6,325 nt of DNA from an uncultured Cytophagaceae bacterium (GTDB lineage: Bacteria; Bacteroidota; Bacteroidia; Cytophagales; Spirosomataceae), in assembly GCA_903960725.1 (NCBI GenBank), contig CAJCBY010000024.1, forward strand, positions 1 to 6,325, in the 5' to 3' direction. The notes under the pieces were generated by a model that had not been told where the DNA came from, made no database searches, and saw only the letters and a program-made list of their open reading frames with translations. Both the position numbers and the translations under genes were made by a program. Below, in pieces: positions 1 to 6,325 of this stretch. Each line of letters opens with the position of its first letter. Within the stretch, counting starts at the first letter, position 1.

Positions 1-1155
1 GGACTTCGCTATGCGTCCTATCAATTAATAGGCCCAGGTGATTTCTACCAATACAAAAAGGGGACACCGCGGGAAGTCAATACCATTACGGATACATTAA
101 AGGCAGGCTCGAATGAAGTGGTAGCCAGCTATGGTGGTTTTGAGCCCCGATTGTCTTTAGCGATTAAATTAGATACGAGCTTTTCGATTAAAATCGGTTT
201 TAACCGGATGCAACAATTCCGCCATTTATTATCAAATACGATGGCCGTTTCACCGTCTGATATTTGGAAAAATTCGAACCAGCAGATTCCACCCCAAATC
301 GCAGATCAGTATTCCATCGGTTTCTTCAAGAACTTTACGAATGCCTCGAATGCCGTTTTCGAAACCTCAGCTGAGTTTTATTACAAGAACCTAAACAATG
401 TGGTGGATTATGTGGATGGGGCGCAGTTATACTTGAATCCCACAGTGGAGACGCAGCTTTTAGTGGGTAAGGGTTTAGCCTATGGTGGGGAGTTCTTCTT
501 GAAAAAGTCGCGTGGAAACCGATTGACGGGTTGGGTTTCTTACACCTATGCACGTACGTTTAGAACGATAAAGGCAAATGAAAATCAGACGGAAGCGAAT
601 TTTGGGATTCAATTTCCGGCAAATTTTGACACACCGCATACGTTTAAATTTGTGTTAAATAATCGTTGGACAAATCGCATTTCCTTCAATGCGAACTTTA
701 CCTATACCACGGGTCGTCCGATTACCTATCCGAATGGTCGCTATAAGATTTATGCCTTTAACGAATTGTATGATTATGCGGTAAAGACGGGGTTATTTCC
801 ACGACCAGGTTTGGCACAAACCACCTACACCTACAACGGAACTACCTACAGTTTCTTGCAGCCGAAAGAGATTAATGAATTAGTGGATGGCTACTCTACG
901 GCGTCATTCACGCTTCGAAATGCGGAGAGAATTCCAGATTATATGCGTTTAGACGTAGGAATTACGTTTGATCCGAAGCCAGGCAAACGCTGGCAAGGAA
1001 GCTGGAACTTCTCCATCTACAATTTATTAAGCCGCCAAAATGCTTATTCCGTTTATTTCCGTTCTTCTACCGGCGAAATAAACCAGGCGAAAACCTACCA
1101 ATTGTCGGTCTTAGGCGCCGCGATTCCTTCCATCACTTATAACTTCAAATTCTAA
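1..1155 (+). CDS. TonB-dependent outer-membrane receptor, C-terminal part (5' truncated by window)
   Basis: The reading frame is open from base 1, so the gene starts upstream; 384 residues plus the stop are visible. It looks like the C-terminal half of a Bacteroidota TonB-dependent receptor, probably of the type with an N-terminal carboxypeptidase-like regulatory domain and plug, neither of which is in view. What is seen is alternating aromatic/polar beta-strand sequence typical of a 22-strand barrel, with family-like segments TGRPITYPNG (fragment residues about 237-246), NAERIPDYMRLD (307-318) and WNFSIYNLLSRQNAYSVYF near the end. The protein ends in Phe (SITYNFKF), the usual C-terminal signature for outer-membrane barrel insertion. 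The GTG at 118 is an internal valine, not a start. The stop overlaps the start of the DUF4249 gene, suggesting translational coupling. By family knowledge it imports a bound ligand using TonB/ExbBD energy; the ligand cannot be inferred. The call is firm for the family. Confidence 0.93.
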   Translation, partial: GLRYASYQLIGPGDFYQYKKGTPREVNTITDTLKAGSNEVVASYGGFEPRLSLAIKLDTSFSIKIGFNRMQQFRHLLSNTMAVSPSDIWKNSNQQIPPQIADQYSIGFFKNFTNASNAVFETSAEFYYKNLNNVVDYVDGAQLYLNPTVETQLLVGKGLAYGGEFFLKKSRGNRLTGWVSYTYARTFRTIKANENQTEANFGIQFPANFDTPHTFKFVLNNRWTNRISFNANFTYTTGRPITYPNGRYKIYAFNELYDYAVKTGLFPRPGLAQTTYTYNGTTYSFLQPKEINELVDGYSTASFTLRNAERIPDYMRLDVGITFDPKPGKRWQGSWNFSIYNLLSRQNAYSVYFRSSTGEINQAKTYQLSVLGAAIPSITYNFKF

Positions 1156-2216
1156 TGAGACATCTAATCCTATTTTTTAGTGCCTTGTTTCTTTTGACTT
1201 CCTGTGAGACGGAAATAGAGGATTTTAAGACGGAAAACGTGAGTTCAGCCATCGTGGTTTCCGGAGAAATTTCGAATGTGGATGGTCCCTATAATGTTCG
1301 TTTGAATTATGTGGGAGCCTATTCTCCCTATGATGCTACCTTATTTTCTGGACAGCCTATCACGGATGCAAATGTGCGCGTCATCGATGGGAATGGGAAA
1401 GAGACAGCCTATTATGAGAAAAGTAAAGGCTATTATTTGAGTCCTCCGGGCTTTAAAGCGGTCATAGGCCAAAAATACAAATTACGCATCCGCCTCCTCG
1501 ACGGCAAAATAATTGAATCTGCCTTTTCTACCATTAACCCCGCACCGGAGCTAGCTGATTTCTCCTATACCTTTAAGGACGCAGCTAAAGTGGAAAATAT
1601 GCGTTTCCCCTTGAAAGCCAGTATAAAGGACTCGAAGGATGTGGAGAATTACTATTTCATCAAGCGCCAGGATTTTAGACAATTTTTATTGACCTGCCCT
1701 AATCCACCGCCACCCCCTGCGCCTGTACCTGCTTGCAACTGTTTGTGCTGGCAGGCTCCGCTAAATACCCAGCCCTATTTAGTGAACGATTTTTTACAGA
1801 ATGGGAAGAATTTAGCTATCGAATTAGGGCAGCTGCCCTATGAGGATTTAACGGAATGGGTCGTACAGTTAGAGGCATATTCGGTTTCGAAAGAAGCCTA
1901 TACCTATTGGAAGCGTCTAGAGGATCAACGCCAAATAAGTGGCGGGATTTTCGATAAAGTTCCCGCTCAAGTGATCGGTAATTTAAAGTGTTTGAGTGAT
2001 CCAAGCCAAGAGGTTTTGGGCTATTTTATGGTAGGGGGTAAAACAGCTAGGCGATTGAATGTGGATCGCTTTGGTGGTATTCCGGCGGAGGCCTATCAGA
2101 AACTTTTGTTCTATGTAGACTTTAATAATATCCGCTATAAAGACATCCCTATTTGGAATTGTAAAGACGCTGCTTTTATTAAATATAATCTCGGATATTC
2201 CTTGCCTCCATTATAA
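1155..2216 (+). CDS. DUF4249-family outer-membrane lipoprotein, partner of the TonB-dependent receptor
   Basis: This 353-residue protein begins with a lipoprotein signal peptide: MRHL, a hydrophobic core, then L14-T15-S16-C17, with Cys17 the lipidated residue. The following residues, ETEIED, are acidic and resemble the export signals that send Bacteroidota lipoproteins to the cell surface (inference). The first mature domain (about 30-115) reads as a beta-sandwich with the DUF4249 pattern: VVSGEIS, a GPYNVRL strand, DANVRVIDGNGKE, a G-Y-Y-L turn and YKLRI at 108-112. A Cys/Pro-rich segment follows at 181-199 (C181, five prolines at 184-188, C194, C196, C198), and C279 and C336 lie further on. 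The late GNLKC...EVLGYFMVGG segment is also family-like. The start ATG shares one base with the receptor stop, and no other start competes. DUF4249 proteins regularly sit next to such receptors, so a SusD-like ligand-capture role is plausible but unproven. Length is normal for the family. Confidence 0.88.
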   Translation: MRHLILFFSALFLLTSCETEIEDFKTENVSSAIVVSGEISNVDGPYNVRLNYVGAYSPYDATLFSGQPITDANVRVIDGNGKETAYYEKSKGYYLSPPGFKAVIGQKYKLRIRLLDGKIIESAFSTINPAPELADFSYTFKDAAKVENMRFPLKASIKDSKDVENYYFIKRQDFRQFLLTCPNPPPPPAPVPACNCLCWQAPLNTQPYLVNDFLQNGKNLAIELGQLPYEDLTEWVVQLEAYSVSKEAYTYWKRLEDQRQISGGIFDKVPAQVIGNLKCLSDPSQEVLGYFMVGGKTARRLNVDRFGGIPAEAYQKLLFYVDFNNIRYKDIPIWNCKDAAFIKYNLGYSLPPL

Positions 2217-2227
2217 AACTAGTATGC

Positions 2228-2258
2228 TTGCATAATAAATTTTTTCTCTGCAAATTTG
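2228..2258 (+). promoter_or_regulatory. Candidate Bacteroidota-type promoter for the acyl-CoA dehydrogenase/M1 peptidase unit
   Basis: In the 64-base gap before the dehydrogenase, TTG at 2228-2230 is followed after 20 bases by CAAATTTG at 2251-2258. The latter matches the Bacteroidota -7 element TAnnTTTG at five of six defined positions. Transcription would begin around 2263-2266, leaving a leader of roughly 15-18 bases. The leader ending at ATG 2281 (ACTTAAACGTTATAACC) is AT-rich and has no Shine-Dalgarno sequence, as is usual in this phylum. The assignment rests on motif and spacing alone. Confidence 0.45.
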
Positions 2259-2280
2259 TTACAACTTAAACGTTATAACC

Positions 2281-4068
2281 ATGGCAAAAGAATACGATCG
2301 TCGCAACCTAGACTTCATTTTAAACGAGGTTTTTGATACTGCTTCTCTGTGTAACTATCCTCGTTACGCAGATTATACCCCAGACATGTTTACTATGGTA
2401 TTAGACTCAGCGGAAGCCATCGCAGAGAAATACTTACGTCCTATCTACGTAGATTCAGATCGCAAAGCAGCTGAATTAGTGGATGGAGTCGTGCACGTTC
2501 ACCCGGGAATTGAGCCTTATATGAAGGAGATGGGCGAATCGGGTATGATTGGCTGTACGTTTGATTTAGAACATGGCGGTCAGCAAGTACCTTCGATGAT
2601 CGGTGGGGCACACGAATTTATTCGTGGTGCAGCACATAATTCAGCCGTTATGTTTACGGGATTATCCCATGGGGCGGCACACCTGATTGCCTCTTTTGGG
2701 TCGAAAGAATTAGCCGATACCTATGTTCCGAACATGTTAGCGGGTAAGTGGGCTGGCACGATGTGTTTGACTGAGCCACAGGCTGGAAGTTCCTTGAATG
2801 ATGCGTCTACGTCTGCTAAGGATTTAGGCGATGGCACTTATGCGATTAAAGGACAAAAAATATTCATTTCAGGAGGGGATAATCACTTCTCAGAAAATAT
2901 CATTCACTTAGTTTTAGCTCGTTTAGAAGGAGCTCCGGCGGGTACAAAAGGGATTTCCCTTTTCGTCGTACCTAAGAAGCGCATCGAAAACGGAGCACTC
3001 GTGAATAACGAAGTTGTTTCTTTAGGCGTATACCATAAGATGGGCCAAAAAGCGACGCCTGCCCTTCACCTTTCTTTTGGAGATAAAGGCAATTCCATCG
3101 GCTATTTAGTGGGTGAACCGAACAGAGGTTTGTCTTATATGTTCCAAATGATGAACGAAGCCCGCTTAGGCGTGGGTATGGGTGGAGCCTACATCGCTTC
3201 CGCTGCGTACCATGCTTCGAAGCAATATGCGAACGAGCGTGCGCAAGGCCGTTTGTTAACGAACAAAGATCCGAACACACCTCCAACTTTGATCAAAAAT
3301 CACCCAGATGTACAGCGTATGTTGTATTTCCAAAAAGCAATCGTAGAAGGCTCCATGGGTCTTTTATTCCAATGCTTTATGTGGGATGATTTAGCGAAAA
3401 GCTTAGAGGGTGAAGAGAAGAAAGAAGCACAAATGATGCTTGACTTGATGACTACCGTAGCGAAAACGTATCCTGCTGAAATGGGAACCTTAGCCGTGAA
3501 TCAAGGATTGCAAGTTTTAGGAGGCTACGGTTACACCGAAGACTTCCCATTAGAGCAAATGGCGCGTGACGTGCGGATTATGTCCATTTATGAAGGTACC
3601 ACAGGTATTCACGGATTAACCTTATTAGGTCGTGGTATTCCGGCGAACAATGGAGCGGCATTGCAGACTTTGGGAAAATTAGTTTTCGCAGATATCGCGG
3701 TGGCAAAAGGACACGAAAGCTTGTCGAAGTATGCGACTATGTTAGAGAAAGAATTAGAGAATCTAACTCAAGTGACGATGCATAAATTAGGCTTCGCGAT
3801 GAAAGGCGAAATCGATGTATTCTTAGCAGATTCTACTTTATATATGGAATTGTTTGGCCTAATTACGGTGGCTTGGCAATGGTTAAAGCAAGGTCACGTG
3901 GCAGCGGCTGCCTTAGCGAAAGGTGGCTTGAGCAAAGAGGATGAGGCATTCTATACAGATAAGATCCACACGATGAAATTCTTCTACCACTACGAGGTGC
4001 CTAAGGCTTTAGGTTTATCGAAACGTTTGATGGATGAAGAAGTATTGACTATTTTTGATAACAAATAA
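2281..4068 (+). CDS. Acyl-CoA dehydrogenase, long AidB/DmdC-like form (595 aa)
   Basis: This is an FAD-dependent enzyme predicted to oxidise an acyl-CoA to the trans-2-enoyl-CoA in the cytoplasm, passing electrons to electron-transfer flavoprotein. At 595 residues it is much longer than the ~380-residue classical enzymes and fits the form with a short N-terminal extension (about 1-35), the three-part dehydrogenase core (about 40-455) and an extra helical C-terminal domain (about 465-590). Visible motifs are LTEPQAGSS (163-171, flavin/substrate binding), GQKIFISGG (191-199), HKMGQKATP (252-260), [23 protein letters not shown] (411-433) and IYEGTTGI, in which E438 matches the catalytic base of this subfamily. 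The DmdC type acts on 3-methylmercaptopropionyl-CoA, but many Bacteroidota carry this form with unknown chain length, so the substrate is left open. A promoter candidate lies just upstream and an M1 peptidase gene starts 8 bases downstream. The family call is firm; specificity is not. Confidence 0.95.
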   Translation: MAKEYDRRNLDFILNEVFDTASLCNYPRYADYTPDMFTMVLDSAEAIAEKYLRPIYVDSDRKAAELVDGVVHVHPGIEPYMKEMGESGMIGCTFDLEHGGQQVPSMIGGAHEFIRGAAHNSAVMFTGLSHGAAHLIASFGSKELADTYVPNMLAGKWAGTMCLTEPQAGSSLNDASTSAKDLGDGTYAIKGQKIFISGGDNHFSENIIHLVLARLEGAPAGTKGISLFVVPKKRIENGALVNNEVVSLGVYHKMGQKATPALHLSFGDKGNSIGYLVGEPNRGLSYMFQMMNEARLGVGMGGAYIASAAYHASKQYANERAQGRLLTNKDPNTPPTLIKNHPDVQRMLYFQKAIVEGSMGLLFQCFMWDDLAKSLEGEEKKEAQMMLDLMTTVAKTYPAEMGTLAVNQGLQVLGGYGYTEDFPLEQMARDVRIMSIYEGTTGIHGLTLLGRGIPANNGAALQTLGKLVFADIAVAKGHESLSKYATMLEKELENLTQVTMHKLGFAMKGEIDVFLADSTLYMELFGLITVAWQWLKQGHVAAAALAKGGLSKEDEAFYTDKIHTMKFFYHYEVPKALGLSKRLMDEEVLTIFDNK

Positions 4069-4076
4069 GAACTAAA

Positions 4077-6020
4077 ATGTTTAAAAAACACGTATTTCTG
4101 GGCCTAGCGTTGTTATTATCAACTGCTGCGTTAGCTCAAAGCAAGTATTCAGCGTATGAATTGTTTCACCCGCTTTGGAATTATGGACCTGTTTCCCCGA
4201 TGCGTTCTGCGGCGGGTGTTCCTGGACCAGGTTACTGGCAGAACTCTGCTGATTATAAGATTGCCGTTTCATTAGATGATGTGGCGAACAAAATCACGGG
4301 GGATGTTGAGATTACTTACAAGAATAATTCGCCAGATAAATTACCCTTTTTGTGGTTGCAATTAGACCAAAATAGCTTCAATACTCAGTCTCGCGGAGGC
4401 AAGACGACACCGATTACTGGTGGACGTTTTGGCAATTTAGCGTTTGATGGGGGTTATAAAATCGAGAGTGTTACGATCGATGGCAAGCCGGCTAATTTCA
4501 TTGTGGAAGACACACGGATGCAGATTCGTTTAGCGTCTCCGTTAGCCGAAAAAATAGGAACAGCGAAAATCAAAATCGCTTATTCGTTCACTTCTCCTGA
4601 GAATGCGTCGGACAGAATGGGTATCCAGCAAACAAAAAATGGTGCGATCTATACGGTGGCACAATGGTTCCCACGCGTTTGTGTGTACGATGACATCGAA
4701 GGATGGAACGTATTGCCTTACTTGGGTGCGGGAGAGTTCTATTTAGAATATGGCAATTTCGAGTATTCAATTAATGCACCGGCATCACACATTGTGGTGG
4801 GTTCAGGTGAATTGTTGAATCCGACGGAAGTGTACACGGCCGATCAAGTGAAGAAATGGGCTGCGGCTGCGAATTCAGAGACGACCGTCGTGATTCGTTC
4901 TGCAGCTGAAGTGACGGATCCGGCTTCTCGTCCGGCGAAAGACCGTTTGACGTGGAAGTTTAAGTGCAACAATGCGCGTGACGTAGCTTTTGCTTCGTCT
5001 AAAGCCTTTATCTTGGACGCATGCCGCATCAATTTGCCTAGTGGCAAGAAATCGATGGCCGTTTCTGTTTATCCAGTAGAATCTGATGGAAAAGATGCGT
5101 GGGCACGTTCGACGGAATATGTGAAAGCATCGATTGAGCATTATTCAAATTGGTTATACGAATACACCTACCCGGTAGCTACGAACGTAGCAGGTATCGT
5201 TTCAGGAATGGAATACCCAGGCATTATTTTCTGTGGTTACAAAGATAAGACGGCGTCCTTATGGGGCGTTACGGACCACGAATTTGGCCATAACTGGTTC
5301 CCAATGATTGTGGGATCGAACGAACGTAAATTCGCTTGGATGGATGAAGGATTTAATACTTTCATTAATTTCTATTCGACGGATGCCTTCAATAAGGGGG
5401 AGTACAAGAACCGTAAATTCGACATGCATGCGATCGCGAAATCCATGTTCCGCGAAACGGCAGATCCGATTATGTCGATTCCAGATGTGATTCAAACGCG
5501 TAATTTAGGCTGGGAAGCATATAATAAGCCAGGTTTTGGTTTACGTATTTTGCGCGAGCACATTTTAGGCGCGGATCGTTTTGATTATGCGTTTAAGAAC
5601 TACATCAACAAGTGGGCCTTCAAACACCCTACGCCTATGGACTTCTTCCGCGCGATGGAAGATGGGGCAGGTGAAGATTTAGGCTGGTTCTGGAAAGCTT
5701 GGTTCTATGAACTTTGGAGACTAGATCAGTCCGTGAAAGATGTTGATTATGTAGAGCAGGATCCTGCTAAAGGTGCAGTGATCACGATCGAAAACTTAGA
5801 CAAGATGGCGATGCCAGCTGTGGTTGAAGTAGAATTAACGAGTGGAGAAAAAGAACGCTTTACGTTCCCGGTGGAGATTTGGCAACGAGGCTCTAGCTGG
5901 ACCTTCCGCACTTCCACGAAGCTTCCGATTAAATCGGTGGTGGTTGATCCGGATCATTCCTTCCCGGATATGGATTCCAAAAATAATACCTGGAAGCCGA
6001 TGAGTATTCGCTCCAGATAA
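4077..6020 (+). CDS. Exported M1-family zinc metallopeptidase (aminopeptidase-like)
   Basis: This 647-residue protein has a Sec signal peptide (MFKK, hydrophobic core 6-19, cleavage probably after ALA at 18-20, before Q21), so it acts in the periplasm or outside the cell. There is no lipobox, and I see no type IX secretion sorting domain. An N-terminal beta domain (about 55-260) contains the clade-typical [17 protein letters not shown] (195-211). The catalytic domain (about 300-550) has the zinc site H401-E402-F-G-H405 followed after exactly 18 residues by E424 in [10 protein letters not shown]402 is the expected general base. Y482 in AYNKPGFG is the likely transition-state tyrosine. The substrate-anchoring GxMEN motif of classical M1 aminopeptidases is replaced by G377-M-E-Y-P381, keeping the Glu. 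A C-terminal beta domain (about 568-640) ends with [13 protein letters not shown]. Start ATG lies 8 bases after the dehydrogenase stop, preceded by GAACTAAA, so the two are probably co-transcribed. All zinc-site residues are intact; peptide preference is unknown. Confidence 0.95.
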   Translation: MFKKHVFLGLALLLSTAALAQSKYSAYELFHPLWNYGPVSPMRSAAGVPGPGYWQNSADYKIAVSLDDVANKITGDVEITYKNNSPDKLPFLWLQLDQNSFNTQSRGGKTTPITGGRFGNLAFDGGYKIESVTIDGKPANFIVEDTRMQIRLASPLAEKIGTAKIKIAYSFTSPENASDRMGIQQTKNGAIYTVAQWFPRVCVYDDIEGWNVLPYLGAGEFYLEYGNFEYSINAPASHIVVGSGELLNPTEVYTADQVKKWAAAANSETTVVIRSAAEVTDPASRPAKDRLTWKFKCNNARDVAFASSKAFILDACRINLPSGKKSMAVSVYPVESDGKDAWARSTEYVKASIEHYSNWLYEYTYPVATNVAGIVSGMEYPGIIFCGYKDKTASLWGVTDHEFGHNWFPMIVGSNERKFAWMDEGFNTFINFYSTDAFNKGEYKNRKFDMHAIAKSMFRETADPIMSIPDVIQTRNLGWEAYNKPGFGLRILREHILGADRFDYAFKNYINKWAFKHPTPMDFFRAMEDGAGEDLGWFWKAWFYELWRLDQSVKDVDYVEQDPAKGAVITIENLDKMAMPAVVEVELTSGEKERFTFPVEIWQRGSSWTFRTSTKLPIKSVVVDPDHSFPDMDSKNNTWKPMSIRSR

Positions 6021-6022
6021 TG

Positions 6023-6056
6023 AAAAAGCCCTCGCAAACTGCAAGGGCTTTTTTTT
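6023..6056. terminator. Bidirectional intrinsic terminator between the M1 peptidase and tyrA
   Basis: An inverted repeat pairs 6023-6035 with 6041-6053 around the five-base loop AAACT. Its core is GCCCT/AGGGC plus GC/GC, with a single C-A mismatch (6033/6043). The hairpin is followed by eight T (6049-6056) on the + strand and preceded by five A (6023-6027), which become a T tract on the - strand. It starts three bases after the M1 peptidase stop and its T tract runs into the stop codon of the convergent gene, so it can serve both transcripts. Confidence 0.9.
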
Positions 6057-6325
6057 ATCCTTTTAAGATTCGTCCGATATCATTCGCCTTTCCTAATTCC
6101 TGCTTCAACTTTTCATAGCTGCCGGAAAGCATCAGCCCTTTGTATTTTAACAGGGTGTTGATGTATTCGTCCAACACGTCGAGCAGATTCTCTTGGTTTT
6201 GGTGGAAAATCTGGCTCCAGGTTTCGGGGGAAGATTTTGCTAATCGCACGGTGGATTCGAAACCAGTGGAGGCTAGTTCGAAAATACGCGCCTCATTCTT
6301 TTCTTTTTCTAATACCGTATTCGCC
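6055..6325 (-). CDS. tyrA: Prephenate dehydrogenase, C-terminal part (5' end outside window)
   Basis: The - strand frame stays open to the right edge; 89 residues plus the stop (TAA, complement of 6055-6057) are visible. The GTG codon at 6249-6247 is an internal valine, since the family-like sequence continues upstream of it. The fragment reads ANTVLEKEKNEARIFELAS, then TGFESTVRLAKSSPETW, then IFHQNQENLLDVLDEYI, matching the helical C-terminal dimerisation region of TyrA-type prephenate dehydrogenases, where a conserved G-F-x-x-(T/S)-x-R-(I/L)-A segment precedes a P-x-x-W motif. The full enzyme converts prephenate to 4-hydroxyphenylpyruvate with NAD(P)+ for tyrosine synthesis in the cytoplasm; its Rossmann domain and catalytic His are not in view. 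It converges on the M1 peptidase gene and shares its terminator. The related arogenate dehydrogenase cannot be excluded from this fragment. Confidence 0.85.
   Translation of the reverse strand, partial: ANTVLEKEKNEARIFELASTGFESTVRLAKSSPETWSQIFHQNQENLLDVLDEYINTLLKYKGLMLSGSYEKLKQELGKANDIGRILKG

Noticed and set aside
118..120. GTG as a start codon for a short 345-residue protein at the left edge
   Set aside because: The frame is open back to base 1 and the upstream residues continue the same barrel-like sequence, so this is an internal codon of a truncated receptor gene.
2223..2245. Possible terminator after the DUF4249 gene: TATGC-TT-GCATA followed by a run of T
   Set aside because: The stem has only five pairs, mostly A-T, with a two-base loop, and the T run starts several bases after it. 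It also overlaps the candidate promoter. Too weak to call.
2972..3286. Antisense 104-residue open frame inside the acyl-CoA dehydrogenase gene
   Set aside because: It lies wholly within a well-supported gene, has an unconvincing composition (many Arg, Ser, Cys and Leu) and shows no recognisable motif; it is a shadow frame.
4844..5495. Several short antisense frames and one + frame inside the M1 peptidase gene
   Set aside because: All overlap the catalytic gene, which has complete motifs in its own frame. Their products are Arg/His-rich with no family resemblance.
6247..6249. GTG as the start of a separate 64-residue protein on the - strand
   Set aside because: The frame continues to the right edge with clear prephenate dehydrogenase sequence, so the GTG encodes an internal Val.
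1..6325. A hidden defence system, CRISPR array, insertion sequence or phage remnant
   Set aside because: No direct-repeat arrays, transposase-like or integrase-like frames, or terminal inverted repeats were seen, and nearly all of the window is accounted for by five recognisable genes.

Overview
The window is ordinary chromosomal DNA from a member of the Bacteroidota, most likely a Cytophagales-type bacterium; the genus is not resolved. The evidence for the phylum is a TonB-dependent receptor paired with a DUF4249 lipoprotein, a Bacteroidota-type M1 metallopeptidase, start codons preceded by A-rich sequence with no Shine-Dalgarno motif, and a candidate promoter resembling the Bacteroidota TTG/TAnnTTTG type. 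Coding density is very high. No non-coding stretch exceeds about 65 bases, and I see no RNA gene, mobile element, CRISPR array or prophage sequence.

Layout, left to right. (1) Bases 1-1155 (+) hold the C-terminal half of an outer-membrane TonB-dependent receptor whose 5' end lies outside the window. (2) Bases 1155-2216 (+) encode a DUF4249 lipoprotein whose start codon overlaps the receptor stop codon by one base (TAATG). The two probably form an outer-membrane receptor/lipoprotein pair for an unknown ligand. (3) A 64-base gap carries a plausible promoter. (4) Bases 2281-4068 (+) encode a 595-residue acyl-CoA dehydrogenase of the long AidB/DmdC-like architecture with its catalytic glutamate present. 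(5) Eight bases later, bases 4077-6020 (+) encode an exported M1-family zinc metallopeptidase with a complete HEXXH-x18-E zinc site. These two genes probably share a transcript. (6) Bases 6023-6056 form a strong hairpin with A and T tracts on its two sides, which can terminate transcription from both directions. (7) Bases 6055-6325 (-) hold the C-terminal end of a convergent prephenate dehydrogenase (tyrosine biosynthesis) that runs off the right edge.

Functionally the window contains three units: nutrient uptake at the cell surface, acyl-CoA oxidation co-transcribed with an exported peptidase, and aromatic amino acid synthesis. I found no convincing new multi-gene system. The most interesting points are the uncharacterised receptor/DUF4249 pair, a Cys/Pro-rich segment with five consecutive prolines in the lipoprotein, the GMEYP replacement of the GxMEN exopeptidase motif in the M1 enzyme, and the unexplained pairing of the dehydrogenase with the peptidase.
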